Notes: generated by a model not told the origin, from the sequence alone. A DNA stretch of 64,000 nt from Camelus bactrianus (GCF_048773025.1 NC_133547.1:36500504-36564503), one strand, 5' to 3'. Numbered from the stretch's first letter, positions 1 through 12,966 are shown. Program-made: numbers and translations.

Positions 1-1220
1 CTGATATATTTTAATACATTAAATTTTCAAAATTTTGTACATTAATAGATAACAAAATGTTTTTTAAAAGAGTTGTAAATTTACAAGTTGAGAGAATATA
101 TTTGTGACATATAAACGTTAAAGGGTTATTATATTAACCTGTATATTGAAAGACAAAACAATAATGACATGTAAAGCTATGTAATAGGAAAAAGAGGCAA
201 AATATCTAAATAGATAAATCCTAGAAAAGGAAATATCTCTAATATGAAGATTGCATGATTAAGAGAATGTTCAAACAGTCATTTTTTGTTCCTTTTCCAA
301 GTGTTTTGTGGGATATCAGCCAGCCCCAGCCCTCTGGCTGAAATTCAAGTGACTACTCAATTTAATGATTTCTAAAAGTTAAATTAGTTATCTCTCTCAC
401 TGCTGTCTTGCTAACTACCTAATTAGCACTTTGTCCATTCACTCTTGCTTACATACAGTGACTGTTTACTTCTAGATGAAGCCAGTCCTACCTTGTTTAA
501 CTTGGGTGGGCAATTTCCTTTTTCTTTTCAGTTGGCTCCCTGAAGGTCAGGGCTCTTGATGTGTAAAACTGCAGTAGAGGAGTGAAAACAGTTGCCTCCC
601 AACACACACATATACACACACACACACATCCATAACTGGGTAGGCAGACTGGAAAAACCCAACATTGTACATTGAGTTAGTAAAATGTTAAAATACACTT
701 TCTTGTATTAGGAGGCACAATGTGTCAATTTAGTATTTGAATGTTTTTCTTTATAATTGATTCATTTCATCTTATATAAAGAAAACTGAATTATATGTAA
801 TTCTTCTGATGTCAAACTAATATTCTAAGAAAAGGATCAATTTCAGACTACTGCAAAGGCCAAGCATGCCTAGTGAAATGGCTCAACCCACAGAAGTCTC
901 AATTGACAGATTAAATTTTATAGATGACATAATCTGGTGTCCAATTCCAGTCTATGTTAGTTTCCCTTATTCTTTGTTCCTAACACAAACTAATTACATT
1001 TCTCTTACAGAACTGATCACATTGCCCTGTAATTAACAGTCTAGAGTCCAAGGCACTGAGGAAACAACACCTATCCTCATGTCTAGCAAAGGAGAGAGTT
1101 CAAAAATGTTTAGTAGAAAAATAAATGGCAGTAGGAAGTGCTTTTCTTATGTTTGTTTTAGATAAGTCTCTTTTTATATACATAAATAAATAAAAATAAC
1201 GTACATGAGTTAATTTAAGC
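1..1220. other. No recognisable gene or repeat family
   Basis: AT-rich sequence with no frame that looks coding and no interspersed repeat I can name. A short (CA)n-type run with a TATA interruption lies at about 601-628. Nothing else stands out. Confidence 0.5.
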
Positions 1221-1252
1221 AAAAAAAAAAAAAAAAAAAAAAGAGAGAGAGA
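1221..1252. repeat. Poly(A) run of 22 A followed by (GA)n
   Basis: A simple repeat: 22 consecutive A from 1221, then GAGAGAGAGA. The sequence before it (1140-1220) has A-rich words such as ATAAATAAATAAA, so this could be the tail of an old retrotransposed copy, but I do not recognise its body. Confidence 0.8.
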
Positions 1253-1519
1253 AACTGATCATGAAGTTACACCCAAAGTCAAGAAAGTAGAACCTATTTG
1301 AAGCCAATGCTCAAAGCTCAAGATCTAGTTGGTGTGTTTCTTATTTCTTCTCCTCTCTGCCAGCTTCATTCTTTTCTCTGCACCCTAACCTTTAATATTT
1401 GGCTGAAGAAAAAAAGATACTTTCAGTTTCCTATATGCATATTAGTTTGTATGGCATCCAGACCTCCTACTTTACTAAAGCCGATAGCAAATTTGTTAAG
1501 ATGGTTATGATTCACTAAA

Positions 1520-2110
1520 TTTGGGTCCTAGTCAAGGTAATGTCTTACAAACTTGGCTGCACCCACTGTATCAGGGAGGCTGGAAGGAGGAAAGAATTTT
1601 CCTAAATTTGGGGATCACATCTCAGCAAGGGGAACACTATACAAATGCGTATCTGTTGGGAAACACTTCTGCGTGTCGTTTCTGCAAATCTTATGTCTGT
1701 GTTCAAGTCTACCTTTCCAAGAATGTCTGAATAGCAGGCAGCCTTGACATATAGAGATAGTGTCTTCCCTCTAGCGAAGAAGGCAGCTTTGTTTCCTGAT
1801 CAGTATAACATAGAAAATGTGCTCTCAGGATAAAGATTAGGCAGGTTTGCCAGTAGCATCCTTATCAGATAGGGGCTTCTTAAGCTGTGACACACACCTA
1901 TTTCATGTGCAGCATCCATCTGGGACCACCTCTTCATCAGCTTTGTGGGACTAGGAGGAAATGGGTAACCAATGTGACATGAAACTTATGCTGCTTGCTA
2001 AGCTATGAATAATAAAGTCCTTTTTTTTTCTGATGCAGAAGTTTCATGTCTTCTGCCAGAGACATGAGACTGTGTCAAGCTAACTTGTTAGCTGAGCAAG
2101 TTGGGTAAAA
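1520..2110 (+). repeat. Possible LTR remnant (family not recognised)
   Basis: This stretch is more GC-balanced than its surroundings. At 2005-2015 it has AATAATAAAG, a polyadenylation-like signal preceded by TGCTTGCTAAGCTATG and followed by a T-rich tract, the arrangement seen at the R/U5 end of many mammalian LTRs. I could not set its ends or name the family. It could instead be unique sequence. Confidence 0.25.
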
Positions 2111-4199
2111 TCTCAGCTCCTTCACAGCTCGAGACAATATGCATTATACTCATCCAGTAATTGTTTCTATGGTCCAATTCTACTAGTAATGATATGCCAG
2201 AATCTTTTATACAATTTTCATCCAGTTTCTTCACCTTACTTTGAAATTTGCTTTCAGTTGGAAGCACATATTTTATTCTTAAGATTCTTCATAACTATCA
2301 AAATAAAATGACAATAAATATATCTTATTAAAGCAATAATTATGACATTAGAATGTTTATACATATTGGATCAAATCAACCTTAAGAAGTAGAACTGTCG
2401 TGTGAGAAATAGTTTTCTTCAAAAAACCCCTTCTTTTTATGTGGAGACATGATGCTATTATATGGATGCATGCATTATAATGATGAAAAAAGATACAGCA
2501 CCATCCCTTTTTTAAAACAAGGACATCTAAAGGTATATCCAACAAAGAATAAAAGTTAACTGGTTTGATGACAATATTGCCAGAAATATTTAGGAAATTC
2601 CTCCTTTGGAACTACTTTTAGAGATAAAAAGATATTTTGAGTATGTCAAATTATGGTAAATATTCATCTTTCAAGTAATATTTTATTTTTAGAAACTGCT
2701 AGTACACAGTAAGAGCAAAACCTAGTAATAAAGGAAGGTCATTAATCTGAGTAATAGCATTTAAAAAATATGACTGTGCAGACACACTGGCAGTAATTTT
2801 TTTCTGTTGGCTGATAAAACGATTTTTCATATGCATGAGCTCATAACAGTATTGAACAATACTTAGAAAAAAAGAGTGGAAAATCTGATTCAGGATGAGA
2901 TTTGATTCATTTGTAGAGATTGCAGCACTTTGTTCTTTTGAGCAGAGGGATATGGTATCAAAGAGAATTGGGCCATTGATCGTGATTGTGGGCAACATTC
3001 TTAGTATTTTTGAGTGTTTTTATGTGAAGTGGAGATAACCCTAACTACTTACACAGATATTTTAAATATTGAATTAAAATACCTAATATAAGTGAAGCAC
3101 CTAGAACAGAAAACAGTGTATAGTGTACCTGTAAGTGATGGTGTAGATGTATTAGTTTTGTAATTCTTGTTATGCACTCTATAGTATAAAATGTGTGGGA
3201 TTATAGTCAGCAGGGAGTCAGAGAATAGAAGAACAGGTGCCTTTACAGCTGTTGGTGGACTTTGAGTCTCACTATTCCGTAGACTGGGGCTTGAGTGAGT
3301 AGATTTCTCTCATTTCAATCAAATAAGAAGAAATTCAGTAGAATCCCTTGGAGAATTTAATATCTGTTATGTACAAATTGAGGAATAAAATACCTGGCAC
3401 ATAACTCAAGTAATTGTTATTGAGAAAAGAGAAGTTGTCTAGTGTGATACCCTGTACTCCCAGAGTGTTTCAGGAAAAGGATGTCTATGTTTCCTCTGGA
3501 GAAGTTGTACCATGTATACAAGAGACATCTCCAGGTGGGGTATAAATTCTGCCCAAGGAAGTTACTTGGAGAAGTGAGTTAACACTAGCTTTGAAAAGCT
3601 GTTGATACAGCATTGGATGCTTAGTTAATCAAAAAGCTACAAAGTAGATTAAATTTATTTACCAGCATTAAACAGAAACATTGCAAGTGAGAGGTGTCTA
3701 AATACAAAGCTTTTCTAAGGGACCCAGGAAAGTGTCCCGTAACAGGAAGAATCAGTTTTAAATGTCTGCCAATTCCTGGAAACAGTGATATCAGCTCATG
3801 GAAATAGTAAACAAGCAACACATTTTCATCCCTTTCTCTCTCCTCCCTTCCCCAAATTCAACCCTAGTTAAACCAGATGCAGCCTGTTATGAAAGTAAGA
3901 CAGACAGCAGAAGATTGGGACTAGAGAAAAGACAACTGTGCCAACCTTTCCCAGGCTCCAGTTGGGGGAAGAAAGAAGGCTTAAAATTAAAATACAGCAT
4001 ATATAAAGAAAGATACAAAAATCATAACTGTACAGCTCAATATTTTTTCTACAAAGTGACTATACTTCAGTCACTATTATACATATCCAAAAATGTGAAT
4101 AATGCTAGCACCTAATAAACCTTTCTCATGAACCTTCCAGTCACTACATGCATCATCCACCTCAGATTTAACTAAATTTAACAATTATTTTAACATCTC
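2111..4199. other. Mostly unassigned AT-rich sequence with one MIR-like scrap
   Basis: No coding frame is credible; the open frames here are under 110 codons and have no recognisable domain. About 3030-3125 resembles the 3' half of a MIR SINE (AGCACCTAGAACAG followed by GTGTATAGTG), with another weak match near 3390-3420 (ACCTGGCACATAACTCAAG). Both are weak. The rest holds nothing I can support. Confidence 0.4.
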
Positions 4200-4365
4200 A
4201 ATCCATATTTCAGTTTTAATTGGTTTTGAGATTTAGATGAACTGAATAATTTAGCACATAGTTCTTGTGATTTAGCCTATTTCTCAGGAATGTATATGTA
4301 ATATAAATCCATGTAGTTGCAAACCAAAATATATTTTAAACCTTTTCATTGTTGTATAGTATTCC
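4200..4365 (-). repeat. Old LINE-1 fragment, left part
   Basis: The end near 4340-4365 (CATTGTTGTATAGTATTCC) is the reverse complement of the C-terminal/3' UTR region of old mammalian L1. The same old element appears to resume near 5365 (ATAAAAATCTTGGGTTC), so a younger L1 at 4366-5362 seems to have split it. Confidence 0.5.
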
Positions 4366-5362
4366 TTTATTAGTTTCAGATTACAACATAGCAATTCAAT
4401 AATTTTGTAGATTATACTCCATTTAAAGTTATCATAAATTATTGGCTACATTACCCATGTGTACAATACATCCCTGTAGCTTCTTTATTTTATACATAGT
4501 AGTTTGTACCTTTTAACCCTCTACCCCTTTCCTGCCCCTCCCCCCTTTCCTCTCCCAATTGGTAACCACTAGTTTGTTATCTATATCTGTGTGTCTGTTT
4601 CTATTTTGTTTATTGATTCATTTGTTTATTTTTAGATTCTACATATAAGTGATAACATACAGTATTTGTCTTTGACTTATTTCACTAAGTGTAATATCCT
4701 CCAAGTTCATGTATGTTGCTGTAAATGGCAAAATTTTATTGTTATGGCTGAGCAGTACCACATCATTATCCATTCATATGTTGATGGACAATTAGATTGT
4801 TTCCATATCTTGGCTAATGAAAATAATACTTCTGTGAATATTGGATGCATGTATCTCTTTGAATTAGTGTTTTCATTTTCTTTGGATATATACCCAGGAG
4901 TAGAATGCTGGATCATACGGTAGTTCTGTTTTTGTTTTTTTGAGGAACCACTATAGTGTTTTCCATAGTGGCTGCACCAACATACATTCCCACCAGCAGT
5001 GTACGAGGGTTCCTTTTCCCCACATTCTTGCCAACATTTATTATTTGTTGTCTTTTTGATAGCCATTCTGGCAGATGTGATGTGATATCTCATTGTGGTT
5101 TTGATTTACATTTCTCTGATGATTAGTGATATTGACAATCTTTTCATTGGCCATCTGTATAACTTCTTTGGGAAAATGTTAAATTCAAGTCTTATGCCCA
5201 TTTTTTAAGTTGAGTTGTTTGTTTTTCTGGGGTAGAGTTGTATGGGTTGTTTATATGTTTTGGATATTAACCCTTTATAGCTTATATCATTTGCAAATAT
5301 TTTCTCCCATGCAGTAGGGTGTCTTTTCATTTTGTCAATGATTTTCATAGCTGTGAAAAAAG
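4366..5362 (-). mobile_element. LINE-1 3' end: ORF2 C-terminus and 3' UTR
   Basis: On the minus strand this reads as the last part of L1 ORF2 plus the artiodactyl 3' UTR. The translation from about 5093 down to 4707 carries the usual C-terminal words ([44 protein letters not shown]), with breaks. The 3' UTR begins at the left with TTAGTTTCAG and contains the T/C-rich tract at about 4515-4560. The copy is 5' truncated, ending in the segment for KIFANDISYKG and KMKRHPTAWE. I see no clear target site duplication. Confidence 0.85.
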
Positions 5363-6690
5363 ATATCAGCTCTTCTCTTGATAAAAATCTTGGGTTCTTA
5401 TGAGTTTGGCTATTATAAATAATGCAGTTGTAAACTTTTCTGTACATTTTTTGTGTGTATATGGATATATTTCTGTTGATTATATTCCAATAGATAAAAT
5501 TCCAAAGTTAAATTTATTTCAAAGTATGTTGGAGATTGTCTAAATATTTGTAGGAGTGACACTCCCAAAATCCATGTATGGCATTAAACAGATGTCTTTT
5601 ATTCCTGTCAGTACTTCATGTTTTACTCATTTTTAACTTTTAGACAGTCTATTTGTATATAATTAGATATTGACTTAAAATTTCCATTTCCCAATATCTC
5701 ATTCTTATATACTTACTAGCCTTTTGCTATGATCTTTTGTGGAGTACCTGTTCAAGTTTCCACACAGTTTTCCATTGAGTTTGAATTTTTATAATTTATA
5801 TTTAGGAACTTATATTCTGGTTATAATTTGTAAATCTTTGGTTATACAGATTGGAAATAAATTTTCCTTCTCTATGACTACCCTTTTTCCTCTCATATTA
5901 GTGTCTGGGTGAAGAAAGGTTCTTAATATAAATGTAGTCAGATTGATCAGTCTTTTATGGTGAATGCTTAATTGTCATCTGTAAGAAAGAATTCCTTACT
6001 CTGCAGTTAAAATGCAGTATCATAAAAGTTCTGCTTGGTGAATTACCACAAAGGAAACACAGTCATGTATCTTTTCCAAATACCTAGCTTTAGAAGATCA
6101 TAATTCCAGCCCTTACCCTTTCCCAATTATTCTCTCCTACCTCCCTTCTAAAGTTAACTTCTGTCCTTATTTCTAATATGTCTTAATTTTGCCCATTTTT
6201 CCTTTTAAACTTTATAAATATTCTTATAGTACTTCTTTTTATGGATTCTTTTGCTTCATTTTTGTTTATAAGGATCTCTCTTGATGTTACTGGAAATAGT
6301 ACTTTGTTTATTCCATCACTGTGTAATGCTCTCTCTATCTGAATATGACATATCTATTCTAGTATTTATGGATACGTGGACTGTTTACAGGTTTGAGGTA
6401 TTTTGAATAATGCTGCCAACTGTAAAAGTATTTTGGTGCATTTATGTCTGCTTTCGCCTTGGATATCTACATAGGATTGAAACTGCTGTGTCATAAAGCA
6501 TTCTGATGTTCAACTTTAGAAGATAATGCAAAATAATTTCAAAGCATTTGTATCAATTTATACTTTCATCTGCAGTGTATAAAATTTAATTTACTGTACA
6601 ATTTTGGCAACATTTGGTATTATTTTTCTTATAATTGTACCTATTCTAGAAGGTAAGACATATTATGAAATTGAGAGTGTATATTAGCCT
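5363..6690 (-). repeat. Old LINE-1 fragments (L1M-like)
   Basis: Three minus-strand patches resemble old L1: 5365-5560 (3' UTR words such as GGCTATTATAAATAATGC), about 5900-6020 (AAAGGTTCTTAATATAAATG, the region antisense to the ORF2 C-terminus), and 6220-6690 (GAATAATGCTGCCAACTGT, GGATTGAAACTGCTGTGTC). Divergence is high and the order suggests more than one insertion. No frame survives. Confidence 0.5.
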
Positions 6691-6900
6691 AATTAAAAAC
6701 TTTTAAGTTTATTTTTGACCAACTTTCTTTAGGTTTTTTCCAGTTGGACAACTCTTACATGAAGTACCTTTAAGAATTTTCCCCATTTAAAATTTTTTTT
6801 CTTTTTTGAAGTTTTTTATTGGTGTTTGTGTATTTTAAACATACATCATTTCTTCAAGATATGTATTGCAAATATATTTTGGCACTGTCTTTTTTTGTAT
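6691..6900 (-). repeat. Old LINE-1 fragment, left flank of the long L1
   Basis: Weak minus-strand L1 similarity (TATTGCAAATATATTTTGGCA at about 6863-6883). The same element seems to continue at 12967-13029 and 13503-13740, so it was the host for two later L1 insertions. Confidence 0.45.
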
Positions 6901-7019
6901 ATTCTATTTATTTTTAGTTTTTTGTATTTATTTTCTGAAATATAGTTGATTTACAGTATTTTATTAGTTTCAGGTATACATCAAAGTGATAAATATATAT
7001 ATTCAGTTACATATATTTA

Positions 7020-7021
7020 TG

Positions 7022-7050
<29 letters not shown>
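7020..7050. repeat. (TA)n(CA)n microsatellite inside L1 3' UTR
   Basis: Alternating TA then CA dinucleotides inside the 3' UTR of the long L1. It is likely polymorphic. Confidence 0.85.
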
Positions 7051-7052
<2 letters not shown>

Positions 7053-9908
7053 CCCTGTGTATTTTCAGATTTTCCATTATAGCATATTATGATAATTAAT
7101 ACCCTGTATTTTCCACTATAGGATAATGAGATATTGATATAGTTCCCAGTGTTATAGATTAAACCCTTGTTGCTTATTTTTTGTACAGTAGTTTGTATAT
7201 GTTAATCCTATATTTGTTTTTATCCCTCCCCAACTCCCTTTCCCCTTGGTAGCTGTAAGTTTGTTTTCCAGATCTGTGAATTTGTTTCTGTTTTGAATAT
7301 ATATTCATTTGTATTATTTCTGAGATTACACATATAACTGATATCATATAAAATTTGTCTCTCTTGTCTGACTTATTTCACTTAGTATGATATTCTCTCG
7401 GTCCAGCCATGTTGCTGCAAATAACAATATTTCATTCTTTTTATGGCAAAGTAATATTCCATTGATATGTGTGTGTTTCACATCTTCTTAAACCAATCCT
7501 CTGTTGATGTATACTTGGGTTGTTTCAATGTCTGGGCTACTGTAAATAGTGCTATTATGAACATTGGGGTGCATGTATCTTTGCAAATTAGAGTTTTCAT
7601 CTTTTCTGGATATATGCCCATGAGTGGGAGTGCTGGATCATATGGAAACTCTATTTTTAGTTTTTCAAGGAACCTCCATAGTGTTTTGAATAATGACTAC
7701 AACAGTTTACATTCCCACCAACACTGTATGAGGGCTCCCTTTTCTCCATACCCTCTCCAGCATTTATTGTTTGTAGATTTCTTAATGATAGACATTCTGA
7801 TCAGTGTAAGGTCATATCTCACTGTGGTTTTGATTTGCATTTCTCTAATAATTAGTGATGTTGAGCATCTTTTTACATACCTATTGACCAACTGTATGTC
7901 TTCTATGGAGAAGTGTCTGTTTAGGTCTTCTGCCCATTTTTTGACTGAGTTGTTTATTTTTCTGATATTGAATTATATGCGTTGCTTGGGTACTTTGGGT
8001 ATTAACCACTTGTTGGTCACATCTTTTAAAAATATTTTCTCCCATTCCGTAGGTTGTCTTTTCATTTTGTTGATGGTTTCTTTCGATGTACAAAAGATTT
8101 TAAGTTTGATAAGGTACCATTTGTTTATTTTTGCTTTCATTTCTTTTCCCTTGGGAGATTGATCTAAGAAAATATTGCTACGATTTATGTCTGAGAATGT
8201 TTTGCCTAGGTTCACTTCTGTTAGTTTTATACAATCATGTATTATATTTAAGTGAGTTTATTTTTGTATATGGTGTGAGGGAGTGTTCTGATTTCATTGA
8301 TTTACATGAACCTATCTGTCTTTCCCAACATTACTTGTTGAAGATACTGTCTTTCTCGCATTGTATATTCTTGCCTCCTTTTTCTTAGATTAATTGATCA
8401 TATGTGTGTGGGTTTATTTCTGGGCTCTCTATTCTGTTCCATTGATTCCATTGATCCATATGTCTGTTTTAGTGCCAATACCATGCTGTTTTGATTACAG
8501 TAGCTTTTTAGTATTGTCTGAAGCCTGGGAGGGTTATGTCTCCCTCCCAGGGAGAGGGACATAAAAAGAACACAAAAAGCTGTGTTCTTTTTCTTCAGGA
8601 TTGCTTTGGCAATTCTAGTTCTTTTCTGATTCTGTATAAATTTTAGGATTATCTATAGTAGTTCTGTGAAAATTTTCCTGGGTATTTTGTTAGGGATCAC
8701 ATTAAACCTGTAGATTACTCTGATTAGTATGACTATTTTAATAACATTAATTCTTCCAACCCAAGAGTATGGGATATCTTCTCATTTCTTTGAATCATCT
8801 TCAGTTTCCTTTACCAGTGTTTTGTAGTTTCAGCGTATAGGTCTTTCAGCTCCTGGGCTAAGTTTTTCCCTAGATATTTTATTTCTTTGAAGCAATTTTA
8901 CATGAGATTGGTTTTTCTTTTCTTTTCTTTTCTTTTTTTAACTTTCTCTTTATGATATTTTATACTTAGTATAAAGAAATGCAACAGATTTCTGTACATG
9001 AATCTTTTATCCTGCTGCCTTGCTGAATTCATTTATTAGTTCTAATGGTTTTTGTGTAGAGTCTTTAGGGTTCTCTTTATAAAATATCCTGTAGTGAGTT
9101 TTACCCCTTCCATTCCAATTTGGATACATTTTGTTTATTTTTCTTGTCTGATTGCTCTGGCTAGAACTTCCAATACTGTATTAAATAGAAGTAGGGAGAG
9201 TAGGCATACTTGTCTTGTTCCTGAGTTTAATGGGAGGCTTCCAGCTTTCCACCATTGAGTGTTATGTTGGCTGTGGGTTTGTCATAAATGGCTTTTATTA
9301 TGTTTAGATGTGTCTTCTCTATACCCACTTTGGTGAGAATTTTTATCATGAATCGATATTGAATTTTATCAAATGCTTTTACTGCATCTATTGAAATGAC
9401 CATATAGTTTTTCTGTTTTCTTTCGTTAATGTGGTATATCTTGTTGATTGTTTTGTGTATATTGAACCATCCTTGCAACCCTGGAATGAATCCAACTTGA
9501 TTGTAGTGTATGATTCTTTTTATGTATTGTTGGATTTGGTTTGCTAATATTTTGTTGAGAATTTTTGCATCTATATTCATCATATATATTGGCTTTTACA
9601 TTTCTTTTTTTTTTTGTAGTGTCTTTGGTTTTGGTATCAGAGTGATGGTGGCTTCATAAATGACTTTGAGAATATTCCCTCCTCTTCAGTCTTTTGGAAT
9701 AGTTTTAGAAGGATACATATATGTTCTTCTTTGTATGTTTGGTAGAATTACCCAGTGAAGCCATCTGGTCCTGGTTTTTTGCTTTCAGGGATTTTTTTAT
9801 ATTGCAGATTCTATTCCCTTCTAGTGATCAGTTTATTCAAATTATCTGTTTCTTCTTGATTCAGTTTTGGCAGGCTGCATGTTTCTAGAAGTTGTTTGTT
9901 TCTTCTAG

Positions 9909-10538
9909 TGTGGGTTCTGGCCGGCAGAAGTCCCACCAAGATGGAATGAATTACTCAAAACTCTGTGGAAAAAGTCAAGAGAGCAAGAGGGAGTCGGGAG
10001 CCAACTCAAGAAACCTCTCAAATGCTCCCATATTTATTGTGTACAGTCAAAGGAGGAATGCAGGAATTTAGGGAGGGACAGGGTGGGATCACAATGAGTA
10101 CAAGGGCTTTGTTTATTGTTGGTGTTTGGCTCAAGGTCAGAAGACCCTTTTTGATGAATCATGTTCCTGTTGAGCCTTTCAGCTTATCAGGGTGGAACGT
10201 ATGAGAATCAGCTGCACAACATTTTCCTTGGACTCAGGCAGCTGTGCCTGTCTTAGCTTGCCCCCCTCAGGGGATCTTACCCGTCATTGGCTAACCAGCC
10301 TTCTCACCTCTGAGTCTGCAGCTTTTTATAACTTGTTCACTATTCCAGCCCAAGGCTGTTTTGGGGATAGAAGACTGTCTAACAGTAGGCACCACCAGCG
10401 TTTATAGCCGAGAGCCTGGGTCATTGCTAAAACCTCAACTATGCAAGCAAGGTGGTTACTAAGCACATTTGCTCTTCCTTAAGGAGATAAGCGGCTGGAG
10501 TCTGTTACAATTTGTTAACCCAATCATGGGCTCCCACA
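9909..10538. mobile_element. Solo LTR, class II (ERVK)-like, inserted in L1
   Basis: A 630-bp block starts TGTGGG and ends CCCACA, perfect inverted termini. It is flanked by a 6-bp direct repeat TTCTAG at 9903-9908 and 10539-10544. Removing it restores contiguous L1 ORF2 sequence (GTTTCTTCTAG then GTTGTCTAATTTG). A 6-bp duplication with TG...CA ends is typical of class II endogenous retroviruses. No internal sequence is attached, so this is a solitary LTR left by recombination. The orientation was not settled. It must be younger than the L1 that hosts it. I did not recognise the exact family. Confidence 0.8.
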
Positions 10539-12966
10539 TTCTAGGTTGTCTAATTTGTTGGCACATAATTGCTCATAGCATATTATGGTTTCTTGCATTT
10601 CTGCAGACTCAGATGTTATTTCTCCTCTTTTATTTTTTATTTTGTTTGTTTGGGTCTTCTCTCTTTTCTTCCTGGTGAGCATGGCTAAAGGTTTGTCAAT
10701 TTTGTTTATCTTTTCCAAAAACCATCTCTTGGTTTTATTGATCTTTTCTATTATTTTTTAGCTCTATTTTATTTATCTCTTCTCTGCTCTTTATTAATTT
10801 CTTCTTTCTCCTCACTTTAGGCTTTGTTCTTTTTCTAGTGGTTTTAGGTGGTAGGCCAGATTATTTATTTCAGTTTTGTCTTGTCTCTTGAGGAAGGCCT
10901 GTATCACTATGACCTTCCTTCTTAGAACTGCTTTTGCTACACTGTATAGATTTTGTGAGGTTGTGCTTCCATTATCATTTGTCTCATGTTTTCTGATTTC
11001 TTCTTTGATTTAATCATCATTGCTCCATTTTAGTAACATCTTGTTTAGTCTCCGTGATTTTTTTCCCTCTTTTTTCTTTCTATGATTGATTTCTAGTTTT
11101 ATACTCTTGTGGTTAGAAAAGGTATTTGATATAATTTCTGTCCTCTTAACTTTGTTGCAACTTTTTTGTGTGTTTGTGACCTATAGGTGGTCTCTCCTAG
11201 AGAATATTCCATGTGTGCTTGAAAAGAATGTATTCTGTTTTTTCTTTTTCTTTTTTTTTTTTTGATTTAGTGGCCTGTAGATATTAAGTCCAACTGATCT
11301 ACCTTGTCATTCAGGACCTTTGTTACCTTCTTGATTTTCTGTCTGGAAAATCTGTCCATTGATGTCAATGGGTGTTAAAGTCTCCTACTACTATTTTATT
11401 TTTGTCAGCTTCTCCCTTTATGTCTGTCAGTCCTTTCTTCTTTTTTGCATTTGCATGAAATATCTTTTTCCATCCCCTAACTTACAACCTATGTGTGTCT
11501 TTTGCCCTGAAGTGAGTCTCTTATAGGCAGCATATTGTAGTTTCTTGTTTTTCAATTCAGTCTCCATTCTGTATCTTTCAATCCTAATTGTTTTTAAATT
11601 CCTTTAACATTCTTATTAGCTCTTTTTTGAACTCATGGTCTAGTAGACTGGAAAAGTCTATTTCATTGTTCTTTTGGAGGATTTCTCTGTTCTTTTAATT
11701 GGAAGTAGTTCCTCTGCTTTTTCATTTTACTTAAATTTCTTTGTCTATCTGAATTTAGGAGAAACAGTTGTCTTCTCTGATCTTGAAGGGCTGTTTCAAT
11801 GTGAGAGTATCCCTTTGTAGACTATATGGGGCCAGTATTTGTGGTGTGAGGGCTTTGTCTGTTTGGATGCCTGCCATGACTTTCCTCAGAGTGTGCTCTC
11901 TGTTATCTTCTTGAGAGGGTATGTGATTGGTATTGTGAGGCCCAGAGCCTGCACTGGATGTTGGGCAGGGCGTCCTTTTTGCTCTGTGGCTGACACAGCC
12001 CTGTCAGTGGTGGGGTCTGCTCCCTAGTTGTCGGAGTAGAAGCCCCAAGGGTTGGGTTCAGTTAGGCTCCTTTTATCTTACGTAGCTGCAGGAATCGAGG
12101 TGTTTGTGCTGCCACCTGGGACCTGTGCTGCCTCTATGGTAGATCTCTTCTTGGACCCATTTGCCTCAGACCTGACTCCAAGCTATGGTGTGGGGTGGGC
12201 AGACTGGAATGCTTCTGTTGGGAAAGGAACCATTGTGTACTCTACCCTAGGGGCTGTCCACCAAGGTCCATTGATTCTGTGATGCCACTTGCCACATGTC
12301 GTCCATGCCAACAAAGTCTCACACTGCGAGATGTGCACCCACTGTGGAAGGGCTAAGTGAGCTCTGATAAGCCCCCATCCCTGCCATGTGCTTGCTCACA
12401 ATGCCTGCTGCCCAGAAAACCCACCACACCCAGTCCTTCATTTGCTAGTAGTGGGCTCCACATAGCTAGACCAAGTCCTCTCTTAGAGTCCCTCAGCCAT
12501 GATTTCAGCAACTAGCAGCTGCAGGTACTAGCAGTCCCAACCTGTGCATGTTTCAGGCCAGCAAGTGCTGTGAAGTGGCAGAAATCAGTGTGGGTATCTC
12601 TCTGCCCTTATTGCTAGCAAGCAAGTATGTAGACACTGCTCGCAGGCAGAGTCCAGGCCCCTCTATCTCCTCTATCTGCCCCAGTGGGCCTTCCAGCAGA
12701 CAGGGCTTTACAGAGCCAGGGCCTGCCCATGTGGACACTCCCTTCTTCACAGATTCCTCCCTGGGAAATTGGTCCTGTCTAATGCCTTTTTCATCCTACC
12801 CAAGTACATGGGGATATTTCTTGCCGTTTTGGTTGTGTAAGAGATCTTCTGTCTGTTTCCTGTTGATTTTCTGTGAGAACTGTTCCATATGTAGGTATAT
12901 TTTTTGATGTGTTTGTGGGAGAAGGTGAGCTCCACGTCCTCCTACTCCACCATCTTGATCTCCCCT

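Larger units (their letters stand above)
6901..12966 (-). mobile_element. Long LINE-1, 5' UTR to 3' UTR, missing ORF1
   Basis: A minus-strand L1 of about 5.4 kb once the inserted LTR at 9909-10538 is removed. The 3' UTR lies at 6901-7400 and includes a (TA)n(CA)n tract at about 7020-7050. The ORF2 C-terminal region follows (7640-8215; [31 protein letters not shown]). The reverse transcriptase region (9227-9583) reads [35 protein letters not shown] and [13 protein letters not shown]. The endonuclease-side part of ORF2 lies at about 10545-11590. GC-rich 5' UTR occupies about 11590-12966 and ends in the typical artiodactyl L1 start, CCACCATCTTGATC on the plus strand. ORF1 and the first part of ORF2 are absent between the endonuclease region and the 5' UTR. 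The segment that should encode the RT FADD box is deleted near 9091. Frames are otherwise broken many times, so the copy is dead. Possible diverged target duplication: 6883-6900 against 12967-12984, 13 of 18 matching. Confidence 0.85.

Noticed and set aside
7467-8162. The longest open frame in the window (231 codons, plus strand)
   Set aside because: It runs antisense to the ORF2 C-terminal region of the minus-strand L1 at 6901-12966. The minus strand of the same DNA gives classic L1 words, so the plus frame is a chance shadow.
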